From Pseudomonadota bacterium (GTDB lineage: Bacteria > Pseudomonadota > Gammaproteobacteria > Acidiferrobacterales > UBA6901): a stretch of 63,992 bases of DNA. The notes beneath the pieces were generated by a model. That model was not told the DNA's origin. It did not search any database and worked only from the letters and a program-made list of their open reading frames with translations. Location: contig JAJYEX010000011.1 in the NCBI GenBank assembly GCA_021785515.1, positions 1 through 63,992 on the forward strand. The letters are read 5' to 3'. The translations under genes and the position numbers were made by a program. The number at the start of each line of letters is the position of its first letter. Within the stretch, counting starts at the first letter, position 1. Below, in pieces: positions 38,012 through 47,460 of the stretch.

Positions 38012-38029
38012 TTTTTACGCCGTTTTTAC
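38012..38029 (+). promoter_or_regulatory. KdpE-like operator: two TTTTTAC direct repeats
   Basis: TTTTTAC occurs at 38012-38018 and 38023-38029, an 11-base period typical of OmpR/PhoB-family response regulators and close in base composition to the E. coli KdpE site. A -10-like TATAGT is at 38073-38078, which places the repeats at about -73 to -56 from the predicted start, like the E. coli arrangement. No good -35 is present, as expected for an activated promoter. Confidence 0.65.
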
Positions 38030-38115
38030 ATCGCTGATGCGAATCTCCACAGGTTTTTGATTGTCCCTGCCTTATAGTTGGAAGCTTAATGAATCCCTCT
38101 ATGGGGGCTAATACG

Positions 38116-38214
38116 ATGCCGGACCTTGTCTTTCTTGCGCTTATCGTCGGGTTTTTCGCGGCTACCGTCGCGCTGGTCCACGCCTTCGACTGGCTCCTGA
38201 AGAGGGGGTCATGA
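38116..38214 (+). CDS. Small membrane protein upstream of kdpF
   Basis: A 32-residue ORF, MPDLVFLALIVGFFAATVAL then VHAFDWLLKRGS, with one predicted helix and a basic C-terminus. GGGGG lies ten bases before the ATG. Its stop overlaps the kdpF ATG (ATGA at 38211-38214), so translation is coupled. Similar tiny single-helix ORFs precede kdpF in other genomes, but no function is established. The coupling and hydrophobic composition argue that it is real. Confidence 0.6.
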   Translation: MPDLVFLALIVGFFAATVALVHAFDWLLKRGS

Positions 38215-38300
38215 ACGGACTTTACCTGCTCTGTCTGATTCTGGCAGTGGCCGTGTTCGTCTATCTCGTGATTGCATTGTTCTTTCCGGAGCAATTCTAG
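38211..38300 (+). CDS. kdpF: K(+)-transporting ATPase small subunit KdpF
   Basis: 29 residues: one transmembrane helix (LYLLCLILAVAVFVYLVIAL) ending in FFPEQF, the typical KdpF tail. It stabilises the KdpABC complex. kdpA starts immediately after its stop. Confidence 0.85.
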   Translation: MNGLYLLCLILAVAVFVYLVIALFFPEQF

Positions 38301-40109
38301 ATGACCGGAAACGACTATCTGCAGGTCGCGCTCCTTCTCGGGGTGCTGGCGCTTCTGGTAAAACCTCTGGGCGGGTACATGGCGGGGGTTTACGAAGGGC
38401 GCATCGCGTTCTTGAATCGTTTTGCCGCGCCGGTTGAAAACCGGATCTACCGGCTCTGCGGGGTGGATCCCGCCGAGGAGATGCACTGGACGCGCTATGC
38501 GCTGGCCATGCTTAGCTTCAATCTTCTGGGAATGCTGGCGGTATACGCGCTTCAGCGTGTCCAGGCACATCTGCCGCTCAATCCGGAGGCATTTCCGGCA
38601 GTCAGCCCGGGTTCCTCGTTCAACACCGCGGTGAGCTACGCGACCAACACGAACTGGCAGGACTACAGCGGTGAGGCCACGATGAGCTATCTCACCCAGA
38701 TGGCCGGACTCACGGTGCAGAACTTCGTATCGGCGGCGAGCGGCATGGCGGTGCTGGTAGCCATGATCAGGGGGTTTGCGCGCGACGCAGCGGCGACCAT
38801 CGGCAACTTCTGGGTGGATATGACGCGGTCCACGCTCTATATCCTGTTGCCGCTGTCGCTGCTGCTGGCCCTGGTGCTGGTTTCACAGGGTGTGGTGCAG
38901 ACGTTTTCCGCCTACAGGACGGTGCCGCTGCTCCAGCCGCTACACTACCGGGCCGTGAGGCAGAGCGGAGCCGGCCAGCGTATCACCGATGCCGGAGACA
39001 ATCCGGTTACCGAAAAGCTGGTCCGCAAGAATCAGCTGATCGCGGTCGGACCGGCTGCGTCTCAGGTTGCGATCAAGCAGATCGGTACCAACGGCGGCGG
39101 GTTCTTCAATGCCAATTCAGCGCACCCCTTTGAGAATCCGACACCGCTTTCCGATTTCCTGGAAATGATCGCCATCGTGCTGATTCCCGCTGCGCTCTGT
39201 TACACCTTCGGGTCCATGGTCGGCGATCGACGTCAGGGCCGGGCCATTTTTGCAGCCATGGCCATCATGTTCGTGGCGATGCTGGTGCCGGTGGAACATT
39301 TCGAGCAGGCGGGCAATCCGCTTCTCGCAAAGACCGGTGTCAGCCAGACCGCGAACGCTCTGCAATCGGGCGGCAATATGGAGGGCAAGGAGGTGCGTTT
39401 CGGAGTCGTGAACTCGGCGCTCTGGGCCACGCTCACGACGACGACGTCGAACGGTTCGGTCAATTCCGCACTGGATTCCTTTACGCCATTGGCGGGCATG
39501 GTGCCGATGGGGGCTTTGCAGCTCGGCGAGGTCGTATTTGGCGGAGTGGGTTCGGGTCTGTACGGAATGCTCGTCTTCGCCATCATTGCCGTGTTCGTAG
39601 CGGGACTGATGATCGGGCGCACGCCGGAGTATCTCGGCAAGAAGATCCAGGCGTTCGAGATGAAGATGGCGGCCGTGGTGATTCTGATTCCGCCGTTTCT
39701 CATTCTGGTCGGTACCGCAATTGCCGTGATGATTCCCGCCGGCAGGGTCGCTGCCGCAAATCCTGGACCACACGGGTTTTCCGAGATCCTGTATGCCTTT
39801 TCCTCGGCGGCCGCCAACAACGGAAGCGCGTTCGCCGGCCTGTCTTCGAACACGCCCTTCTACAATACTGCGCTGGGGCTGGTCATGCTGTTCGGGCGTT
39901 ACTGGCTGATGGTGCCGGTGCTGGCCATCGCGGGTGCGCTCGTGAGGAAGAAGAAGGTTCCGGTGAGCGCCGGGACGATGCCCACGCATACGCCGCTGTT
40001 TGTGATATTGCTGATCGGGACCATCTTCATTGTGGGCGCGCTGGCCTTTTTCCCGGTGCTTGCATTGGGCCCAATCGCCGAATATCTGAAGATGGTCGCC
40101 GTACACTAG
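38301..40109 (+). CDS. kdpA: K(+)-transporting ATPase subunit A
   Basis: 602 residues with about ten transmembrane helices. KdpA selectivity-filter loops can be seen as TNTNWQDYSGE, GTNGGGFFNANSAHPFENP, TTTSNGSVNSA and SAAANNGSAFAGL. It is the K+ channel-like subunit of the high-affinity Kdp pump. Full length. Confidence 0.96.
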   Translation: MTGNDYLQVALLLGVLALLVKPLGGYMAGVYEGRIAFLNRFAAPVENRIYRLCGVDPAEEMHWTRYALAMLSFNLLGMLAVYALQRVQAHLPLNPEAFPAVSPGSSFNTAVSYATNTNWQDYSGEATMSYLTQMAGLTVQNFVSAASGMAVLVAMIRGFARDAAATIGNFWVDMTRSTLYILLPLSLLLALVLVSQGVVQTFSAYRTVPLLQPLHYRAVRQSGAGQRITDAGDNPVTEKLVRKNQLIAVGPAASQVAIKQIGTNGGGFFNANSAHPFENPTPLSDFLEMIAIVLIPAALCYTFGSMVGDRRQGRAIFAAMAIMFVAMLVPVEHFEQAGNPLLAKTGVSQTANALQSGGNMEGKEVRFGVVNSALWATLTTTTSNGSVNSALDSFTPLAGMVPMGALQLGEVVFGGVGSGLYGMLVFAIIAVFVAGLMIGRTPEYLGKKIQAFEMKMAAVVILIPPFLILVGTAIAVMIPAGRVAAANPGPHGFSEILYAFSSAAANNGSAFAGLSSNTPFYNTALGLVMLFGRYWLMVPVLAIAGALVRKKKVPVSAGTMPTHTPLFVILLIGTIFIVGALAFFPVLALGPIAEYLKMVAVH

Positions 40110-40145
40110 GCGGGGACTGTGCCTGACCGACTGGAGATGCCTGAC

Positions 40146-42233
40146 ATGACAACCGCATCGGCCGCTACCCGCTCGCCACGCCACGCGCTTGTGACCAGGA
40201 GCATTCTCCGTCGGGCGTTGATCGATGCGTGCGCCAAGCTGCTGCCCCAGCATCAGTGGCGGAACCCGGTGATGTTCGTGGTGTACCTTGGCAGCATTCT
40301 TACGACTGTCCTGTGGATACAGGCGTTGGCCGGTCATGGCGAGGCGCCGGCCGGGTTTATTCTTGCCGTCACGCTTTGGCTGTGGTTTACAGTGCTTTTC
40401 GCCAATTTTGCCGAGGCCATTGCTGAAGGTCGCAGCAAAGCACAGGCGGCGGCACTGCGCAGCGTAAAGCGCGATGTCCTCGCCAAGAAATTAGCGGCGC
40501 CCAAATACGGGTCAACGACGACGACAGTGGGGTCGTCACAGCTGCATAAGGGGGATGTTCTGCTGGTAGAGGCGGGGGATGTGATTCCCGCCGATGGCGA
40601 GGTCATCGAAGGGGTAGCCTCGGTCGATGAGAGTGCCATAACCGGAGAGTCGGCGCCGGTCATCCGGGAGGCAGGCGGCGATTTTTCCTCGGTAACCGGA
40701 GGCACCCGGGTGCTGTCAGACTGGCTGGTCGTGCGCGTTACCTCAGACCCAGGTCACACCTTCATTGATCGCATGATCGCCATGGTGGAAAGCGCGCGCC
40801 GCCAGAAGACCCCAAACGAGATCGCGCTGTTGATTTTGCTGGTCGGGTTTACGCTTGTCTTTCTCAAGACCACGGCGACGCTGCTGCCGTATTCGCTCTA
40901 CAGCGTGCGGGTGGCAAAGGCCGGAACGCCCGTGACCATTACCGTACTGGTGGCGTTGCTGGTGTGCCTGATCCCGACAACCATCGGGGCGCTGCTGTCG
41001 GCCATCGGACTGGCCGGTATCGGCCGGATGCTGCGGGCGAATATCATCGCCACATCCGGTCGGGCAGTCGAGGCGGCGGGCGACGTTGATACGCTGTTGC
41101 TCGATAAGACCGGCACGATCACCCTGGGGAACCGCCAGGCGACCGGAATTCATCCGGCACCGAAGGTAAGCGAGCATGAGCTGGCCGATGCCGCGCAGCT
41201 TGCCTCGCTGGCGGATGAAACACCAGAAGGCCGCAGCATTGTCGTGCTGGCGAAGCAGCGGTACGGGCTGCGGGAACGCGATGTGCACGCGCTTGGCGCC
41301 ACATTCGTGCATTTCAGCGCCAAGACCAGGATGAGCGGCGTTGACCTCAATGGCCGCCAGATCCGCAAGGGCGCCGCAGACGCGATGCAGGCCTGGGTGG
41401 AGGACAGGGGCGCGCAGTACCCGCCGGAGGTAACCCGGCTGGTGAATGACATTGCGCGCCGCGGGAGCACGCCGCTGGTCGTCGCCGTCGACAGCAGGAT
41501 TCTGGGGGTGATCGAGCTCAAGGACGTGGTCAAAGGTGGAATCAGGGAACGGTTTTCGGAACTGCGCCGCATGGGAATTCGGACCGTCATGATCACCGGG
41601 GACAACAAGCTCACCGCTGCAGCCATCGCTGCGGAAGCTGGTGTCGATGACTTTCTGGCCGAAGCGACGCCGGAGGCCAAGCTTGCGCTGATTCGCGAAC
41701 ACCAGAAACAGGGGCGCCTCGTTGCGATGACCGGGGACGGCACTAACGATGCGCCGGCACTGGCTCAGGCGGATGTCGCGGTGGCGATGAACACCGGTAC
41801 CCAGGCCGCCAAGGAAGCGGGGAACCTGGTGGACCTCGACTCCAATCCGACCAAGCTCATTGAAATCGTGGAAACCGGAAAGCAGCTGCTGATCACGCGC
41901 GGCGCGCTGACGACGTTCTCGATTGCCAACGACGTGTCGAAATATTTTGCTGTGGTTCCGGCGGCATTCGCGACCACATATCCCCAGCTTGGTGCGCTCA
42001 ATATCATGCATCTGGCAACGCCGCAGAGCGCGATTTTGTCAGCCGTGATTTTTAACGCGCTCATCATTGTCGCGCTGATTCCGCTTGCGCTCAGAGGCGT
42101 TCGCTATCGTGCAGTTGGTGCGGCACGGTTGCTGCGTGACAACCTGCTGATCTACGGTGTCGGCGGCGTCATCGCGCCATTCATCGGCATCAAGCTGATT
42201 AACATGGCTTTGGTCTGGCTGAGGCTGGCTTAG
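40146..42233 (+). CDS. kdpB: K(+)-transporting P-type ATPase subunit B
   Basis: 695 residues from the ATG at 40146, chosen because GGAG at 40133-40136 is well spaced; GTG 40119 and ATG 40137 are in the same frame. The phosphorylation motif is [13 protein letters not shown], with ESAP (TGESAPV) in the actuator domain, [19 protein letters not shown] in the hinge, and [10 protein letters not shown]-like [14 protein letters not shown]. It is the catalytic subunit that hydrolyses ATP to drive K+ through KdpA. Confidence 0.95.
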   Translation: MTTASAATRSPRHALVTRSILRRALIDACAKLLPQHQWRNPVMFVVYLGSILTTVLWIQALAGHGEAPAGFILAVTLWLWFTVLFANFAEAIAEGRSKAQAAALRSVKRDVLAKKLAAPKYGSTTTTVGSSQLHKGDVLLVEAGDVIPADGEVIEGVASVDESAITGESAPVIREAGGDFSSVTGGTRVLSDWLVVRVTSDPGHTFIDRMIAMVESARRQKTPNEIALLILLVGFTLVFLKTTATLLPYSLYSVRVAKAGTPVTITVLVALLVCLIPTTIGALLSAIGLAGIGRMLRANIIATSGRAVEAAGDVDTLLLDKTGTITLGNRQATGIHPAPKVSEHELADAAQLASLADETPEGRSIVVLAKQRYGLRERDVHALGATFVHFSAKTRMSGVDLNGRQIRKGAADAMQAWVEDRGAQYPPEVTRLVNDIARRGSTPLVVAVDSRILGVIELKDVVKGGIRERFSELRRMGIRTVMITGDNKLTAAAIAAEAGVDDFLAEATPEAKLALIREHQKQGRLVAMTGDGTNDAPALAQADVAVAMNTGTQAAKEAGNLVDLDSNPTKLIEIVETGKQLLITRGALTTFSIANDVSKYFAVVPAAFATTYPQLGALNIMHLATPQSAILSAVIFNALIIVALIPLALRGVRYRAVGAARLLRDNLLIYGVGGVIAPFIGIKLINMALVWLRLA

Positions 42234-42245
42234 ACGGAGAGAGAC

Positions 42246-42818
42246 ATGTGGAGCCAAATAAAAACGGCGTTTTCGATGCTGGCTGTATTCACGGTTCTCA
42301 CGGGACTCATTTATCCCGCCCTGGTCACCGGTCTGGCCCAGGAATGCTTTCCGCGGCAGGCGAACGGCAGCATGATCCGGCGCGCAGGGAAAGTTGTTGG
42401 ATCGGGGCTGATCGGCCAGCCATTCAGCGATCCGAAATATTTTTGGGGACGGCCGTCGGCGACTCTTCCCTATCCCTATAACGCGGCTAATTCCGGCGCC
42501 TCAAATCTCGGCCCCAGCAATCCGGTTCTCTTGTCTGAGGTAAGGGCGCGGGTGCAGGCGTTGCGTGCCGCGGACCCGGAGGACAGGGCGGATGTCCCGG
42601 TCGATCTCGTCACGGCCTCCGGCAGTGGTCTGGATCCTGACATCAGTCCCGCAGCAGCCTTTTATCAGGCAGCACGGGTCGCGCGAGCCAGGCATTTGAA
42701 GCTCAGTCGTGTGCGCCGCTTGATTGCCAGGCATGTGACGGGACGACAGTTTGGAATTCTGGGCGAGCCGCGGGTCAACGTCCTGAAACTCAATCTGGCG
42801 CTGGACCGCATGCGCTGA
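42246..42818 (+). CDS. kdpC: K(+)-transporting ATPase subunit C
   Basis: 190 residues with one N-terminal transmembrane helix (about 8-28) and a soluble domain with [35 protein letters not shown] and [15 protein letters not shown], all KdpC hallmarks. GGAGAGAG precedes the ATG. It helps assemble or tune the KdpAB complex. Confidence 0.95.
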   Translation: MWSQIKTAFSMLAVFTVLTGLIYPALVTGLAQECFPRQANGSMIRRAGKVVGSGLIGQPFSDPKYFWGRPSATLPYPYNAANSGASNLGPSNPVLLSEVRARVQALRAADPEDRADVPVDLVTASGSGLDPDISPAAAFYQAARVARARHLKLSRVRRLIARHVTGRQFGILGEPRVNVLKLNLALDRMR

Positions 42819-43087
42819 CAAGGCGTCCGGTTCATATAGAGGGACTCGCAGCGACAGAGGATTTGCGGTTATTTGTGGAGTAAGTTGAGTGTTCTGTTGG
42901 AGGTATGCCATTTGCCTAAACGCGGCGTATGAAAATCGTATCGCTGCAGACGCGATCGCTGGACGGACGATGAGCGCCGCCGGCGCCCGTTGCCCGTTGG
43001 CTGCGGCCATGCGGGGTCACTGTCATTCTGATGTCGGACCGAATGGCTGTGGCTGCGGGATTTTTTATTTCTGAAAGGACGGATCCG

Positions 43088-45829
43088 ATGAATGATCAGC
43101 GCCCTGATCCGGACCGCCTGCTCGAGCGGGTCCGCAAAGAGGACACGCAGCGGCAGCGCGGCCGGCTGAAGATTTTTTTCGGGGCCTGCGCGGGGGTTGG
43201 CAAGACGTTTGCCATGCTTTCCGCTGCGCACGGGCTGAAGGCCCAGGGCGTGGATGTCGTGGTGGGCGTGGCGGAAACTCATGGACGGGTGGATACGGCC
43301 GGGCTGCTGACGGGGCTGGAGGTGCTTCCGCTGAAAGCGGTCGAATATCAAGGCCGGCAGTTGACCGAGTTCGATCTGGATCGGACGCTTGCGCGCAAAC
43401 CGGAAACGGTGATCGTCGACGAGCTTGCGCATTCCAACCTGCCGGGGAGCCGTCACGCCAAGCGCTGGCAGGATGTCGAGGAACTTCTCGACGCGGGTAT
43501 CGGTGTGTATACGACCGTCAATGTCCAGCACCTTGAGACCCTGAATGACGTCGTGGGCCAGATTACGGGAATCCGGGTCTGGGAAACAATTCCCGATACC
43601 GTATTTGATCGGGCCGATGAGGTCACGGTCGTCGATCTGCCGCCGGACGAACTGCTGCAGCGGCTCAAGGAGGGAAAGGTCTATGTGTCCGAGCAGATCG
43701 AGCGGGCCGCCCAAAATTTCTTTCGGAAGGGCAATCTTATTGCGCTGCGCGAACTGGCACTGCGCCGGACTGCGGACCGGGTGGACGCGCAGATGCGTGA
43801 GTACCGGGAGGACCGGTCGATCCGCAGTGTGTGGCAGGCGAAGGAGCGGCTGCTTGTGTGTGTAGGGCCAGGTCCGGATGGCGGAAGACTGGTGCGGGGT
43901 GCAGCCCGGTTTGCGGCCAATCTGCGCGCGGACTGGATTGCCATCTATGTGGAAACACCGCGTCTGCAGCGCCTGTCGGGCAATGACCGGGACCGGATCC
44001 TCAGGACTTTGCAGCTGGCGCGCGACCTGGGGGCGGAGACGGTTACCATGGGCGGATCGCATGTTGCCGCCACGCTGCTCAGCTATGCCCGCAGCCGAAA
44101 CGTTTCCAAGCTGGTCGTCGGGCGGACTTCACGTCCGCTGTGGCGGCGGTTCGCAACCTCTGTTGCAGAACAGCTCTCGCTGATGGCCCCGGAGGTCGGC
44201 GTCTACGTTGTCGGCTATGAACCGGATGTTCATGGCGCGGGGGGCAGCAGCGGTTTGGCACAGGAGCGCCGTGTCATTGCCGGCGGCCGGCGGCACAACA
44301 GCACACGCGGTTATGTCGTCGCGGTGGCCGCGTGTGCGGGTACCACGGCGCTCGCCATGCTGCTGGCGAACCGCGTGTCCCTCACCAACATTGCCATGCT
44401 CTACCTGTTGAGCGTAATGCTGGTGGCGTTCCGCTACAGACGCGGACCCGCGGTGCTGAGTGCGGTGCTGGCGGTGCTGGCATTCGATTTTTTTCTGGTG
44501 CCACCGAAGCTGTCCTTTTCGGTGTCAGATGCCCAGTATGTCATCACGTTTGTGGTCATGCTGGCGATGGCGCTTGTGATCAGCAATCTGGCCCATAACC
44601 TGCGCTACCAGGCAAGGGTCGCCACGTTGCGCGAGCGCCGGGCAAGGTCGCTGTATGAAGCCGCACGGGAATTGAGCGGGGCAGTGCAAACCGAACAGAT
44701 TGTGGAAATCGCCCGGCGCAACATTCAAGGTGTCTTTCAGGCGGAAACGGCGGTGCTGCTTCCGGACCGTGCAGAGCGGATCGTTGATTCGTCACCGGCG
44801 GGCGAGGCGTCGAACGCGCCGCGTACCGACACGGCCGTCGCGCAGTGGGTCTTCGATCATCAGCAGCCGGCAGGCTGCGGTACCGATACCCTGGCAGCGA
44901 GTGCCTTCTATTATCTGCCCCTCAAGGCGCCCATCCGTTCGCGTGGAGTGCTGGCACTTGCCCCGCGCAACCCGCGTCTGGTGTTCGTTCCGGAGCAGCA
45001 CCGGCTGCTTGAGACATTTGCCTCGCAGATCGCGCTGGCGCTTGAGCGTGTGCATTTTGTGCGCGTGGCGCAGGAGGCGTTGATGAAGATTGAATCGGAG
45101 CGGTTGCGCAATTCACTGCTCAGCGCGATTTCGCATGATCTGCGTACACCTCTTACGGCGCTGGTCGGTCTGACGAGCACGCTCGCGGGCGGTACCGAAC
45201 TGCCGGAACACAGCCGCCGGGAGCTTGCGCAGGCCGCCGCTGATGAGGCGATGCGGATGAGCAGTCTTGTTGCGAATCTGCTGGACATGGCGAGGCTGCA
45301 AGCGGAAGGGGTTCAGCTCAACCGCCAGTGGCACGTGCTTGAGGAGATCGCCGGGTCTGCACTGCGGGCGCTTAGCAAATCATTGGCAGGTCGCGACGTT
45401 CGCGTATCGCTGGATGCCGGGCTTCCTTTGATCTATGTCGACGGTGTGCTGATCGAGCGGGTACTGTACAATCTGGTTGAGAACGCCGTGAAATACGCTC
45501 GCGCAGGGAGCAGCATCCGCATTGCCGGATGGATCCGCGAGGGCGAGCTGGCAGTATCGGTCGAGGACGATGGGCCAGGGCTTCCACCTGGCATGCTGGA
45601 GAGCGTGTTTGACAAATTTACCCGCGGGCAGCGGGAGTCGTCGACCTCGGGAGTGGGCCTGGGGTTGGCCATCTGCAAGACCATCATTCAGGCGCATGAC
45701 GGCCGGATCTGGGCAGAGAACGCGCGCGGAGGTGGTGCGCGGTTCATCTTTACGCTGCCGCTGCTCGAGCCGCCGGAGGTGCCGGAGCAGTTCGACGCAG
45801 GCGTCGACGGGGCACCGGGTGGGAAATGA
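43088..45829 (+). CDS. kdpD: Sensor histidine kinase KdpD
   Basis: 913 residues from the ATG at 43088, preceded by AAAGGACGG; an earlier in-frame ATG at 43031 lacks support. Order: KdpD domain with Walker A GACAGVGKT near 37, a USP-like domain (about 255-375), a four-helix DUF4118 region (about 405-500), GAF-like domain, HisKA with SAISHDLRTPL and its phosphoacceptor His near 685, and HATPase with N, G1 and G2 boxes (NLVENAVKYA, DDGPGLPP, GVGLGLAICK). It senses K+ limitation. Separated from kdpC by a 269-base gap; coupled to kdpE by four bases. Confidence 0.95.
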   Translation: MNDQRPDPDRLLERVRKEDTQRQRGRLKIFFGACAGVGKTFAMLSAAHGLKAQGVDVVVGVAETHGRVDTAGLLTGLEVLPLKAVEYQGRQLTEFDLDRTLARKPETVIVDELAHSNLPGSRHAKRWQDVEELLDAGIGVYTTVNVQHLETLNDVVGQITGIRVWETIPDTVFDRADEVTVVDLPPDELLQRLKEGKVYVSEQIERAAQNFFRKGNLIALRELALRRTADRVDAQMREYREDRSIRSVWQAKERLLVCVGPGPDGGRLVRGAARFAANLRADWIAIYVETPRLQRLSGNDRDRILRTLQLARDLGAETVTMGGSHVAATLLSYARSRNVSKLVVGRTSRPLWRRFATSVAEQLSLMAPEVGVYVVGYEPDVHGAGGSSGLAQERRVIAGGRRHNSTRGYVVAVAACAGTTALAMLLANRVSLTNIAMLYLLSVMLVAFRYRRGPAVLSAVLAVLAFDFFLVPPKLSFSVSDAQYVITFVVMLAMALVISNLAHNLRYQARVATLRERRARSLYEAARELSGAVQTEQIVEIARRNIQGVFQAETAVLLPDRAERIVDSSPAGEASNAPRTDTAVAQWVFDHQQPAGCGTDTLAASAFYYLPLKAPIRSRGVLALAPRNPRLVFVPEQHRLLETFASQIALALERVHFVRVAQEALMKIESERLRNSLLSAISHDLRTPLTALVGLTSTLAGGTELPEHSRRELAQAAADEAMRMSSLVANLLDMARLQAEGVQLNRQWHVLEEIAGSALRALSKSLAGRDVRVSLDAGLPLIYVDGVLIERVLYNLVENAVKYARAGSSIRIAGWIREGELAVSVEDDGPGLPPGMLESVFDKFTRGQRESSTSGVGLGLAICKTIIQAHDGRIWAENARGGGARFIFTLPLLEPPEVPEQFDAGVDGAPGGK

Positions 45830-46524
45830 CTGCCAGCCAGCGCGTTGTGATCCTTGTCGAGGACGAGAAACAGATCCGCAAGTTTCTGCGGACCTCGCTT
45901 GAAAGCGAAGGATTCACGGTGTATGCCGCGGACGGTGGTCGCCAGGGGCTGGTCGAGGCGGCAACGCGCAAACCGGATCTGCTGATCCTCGACCTTGGTC
46001 TGCCCGACGTGGACGGTGTCGACGTCATCCGCGATCTGCGAGCTTGGTCGGATGTGCCGATCATCGTGCTGTCGGCGCGTACGGGCGAGGCGGCCAAGAT
46101 CGATGCGCTGGATGCGGGTGCAGATGATTATCTCACCAAGCCGTTCGGCGTGGGGGAACTGCTGGCGCGCATACGGGTTGTGCTGCGCCGGTTCAGCACG
46201 CTCCCAGGTGACTGCGACCGCGGCGATTTCCGTTTCGGGTCAGTCCATGTTGATTTTCACAAGCGCCGGGTGTTCCGGGCTGGCGCCGAGATTCATCTGA
46301 CCGCGACGGAATACCGGCTGCTGGGCATGCTGATCCGTAACGCCGGTAAGGTGTTAACGCACCGGCAGCTGCTGAGGGAAGTCTGGGGTCCGGCTCATAT
46401 CGAGAGCAGTCACTATTTGCGTACCTATATGGCACACCTGCGCCAGAAGCTGGAATCCGATCCGGCGCGACCGAAGCATCTCATTACGGAAACTGGAGTG
46501 GGTTACCGTCTCGTAGTGGAATGA
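45826..46524 (+). CDS. kdpE: Response regulator KdpE
   Basis: 232 residues. The receiver domain has EDEKQIR, the phosphoacceptor Asp in LILDLGLPDVDG near 56, and KPF near 105. The OmpR-type winged-helix domain reads HLTATEYRLLGMLIRNAGKVLTHRQLL and ends with GVGYRLV. It activates kdpFABC; the TTTTTAC repeats at 38012-38029 are the likely target. Confidence 0.95.
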   Translation: MTASQRVVILVEDEKQIRKFLRTSLESEGFTVYAADGGRQGLVEAATRKPDLLILDLGLPDVDGVDVIRDLRAWSDVPIIVLSARTGEAAKIDALDAGADDYLTKPFGVGELLARIRVVLRRFSTLPGDCDRGDFRFGSVHVDFHKRRVFRAGAEIHLTATEYRLLGMLIRNAGKVLTHRQLLREVWGPAHIESSHYLRTYMAHLRQKLESDPARPKHLITETGVGYRLVVE

Positions 46525-46696
46525 TGTCGGCCGCTGCGGACGGGGATGGTCTGGGCATTTGCGACATGGTGGCAGCACCGTCCGGACAGAGCGCCCGGCT
46601 GCCCCGGATTGCATCGTATGTCAGGACTGCGTCACGCGGGCTGGGGATTGCAGGACAGATCCGGGCACCCGCTTCAATCAATGTCAGATTCGGATA

Positions 46697-47215
46697 ATGT
46701 CGATGGCAGATAAGGTCCCGCTGTGGAAGCCGGTGCTGCGAAGTCCGGCGCTGTTTGTGGCCACCGGCTTCGGGGCGGGGCTTTCGCCGCTTGCGCCGGG
46801 CACGGTGGGCAGCCTGATGGGCTGGCTGACCTACGACGCTATTATCAGACGTCTGTTCCTGCCGTGGCGAGCCGCCGTGGTCGGCGTCAGTTTTGTTTTG
46901 GGGGTATGGGTGTGCGGGCGTGGCGCGCGCCTGCTGCAGCAGGCGGACCCGCCGCAGCTTGCATTCGATGAAGTGGTTGCCATGTGGCTCGTACTGTGTG
47001 TTGTCGACTGGTTGCCCCCTCGGCCGGCAGACTGGCTTACCCAGCTTGCCGCATTCGCGCTCTTCCGCTTGTTTGATATCGTCAAACGTGGACCGGTCGG
47101 ATGGGCAGATCGCCATGTCAAAGGCGGGTTCGGCATCATGCTTGATGATGTCGTGGCGGCGGCGTTGGCGCTGGCTGTTCTCTGCGTGTCTGCGACAGTG
47201 ATATCGCGGATTTGA
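46697..47215 (+). CDS. pgpA: Phosphatidylglycerophosphatase A
   Basis: 172 residues with the PgpA signature GFGAGLSPLAPGTVGSLMGW near 24 and several transmembrane segments; VAMWLVLC and KGGFGIMLDDVVAA are further conserved stretches. It dephosphorylates phosphatidylglycerol phosphate. The ATG at 46697 fits the family N-terminus; the longer upstream frame is rejected. Confidence 0.9.
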   Translation: MSMADKVPLWKPVLRSPALFVATGFGAGLSPLAPGTVGSLMGWLTYDAIIRRLFLPWRAAVVGVSFVLGVWVCGRGARLLQQADPPQLAFDEVVAMWLVLCVVDWLPPRPADWLTQLAAFALFRLFDIVKRGPVGWADRHVKGGFGIMLDDVVAAALALAVLCVSATVISRI

Positions 47216-47393
47216 CGCGGCCGTAGGGTGTGGGTGCCATTCGAAAGTAATGTCGGGCGGATCCTGTGGCAGCGGAAAATGCCTGGACCTCTCCGTAAGC
47301 CGGTGGTGCGGGCAGCATCCGCTGATCGGGTACCGATAGCTTTCGACCCGGGAAATCCGGATAATCTGCACCGGATACGACGCATTTTGCGCT

Positions 47394-47420
47394 GCCACCC
47401 GGCAGACAGACCCGGGTGGC
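47394..47420 (+). promoter_or_regulatory. Hairpin in the opgH leader
   Basis: GCCACCCGG (47394-47402) pairs with CCGGGTGGC (47412-47420), a 9-bp stem with a nine-base loop, 41 bases before the opgH ATG. It could affect translation or mRNA stability; nothing more can be said. Confidence 0.35.
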
Positions 47421-47460
47421 GCGGAGTTTCCCGTAATACCTGTGTCCGCAGCGGTGTACC

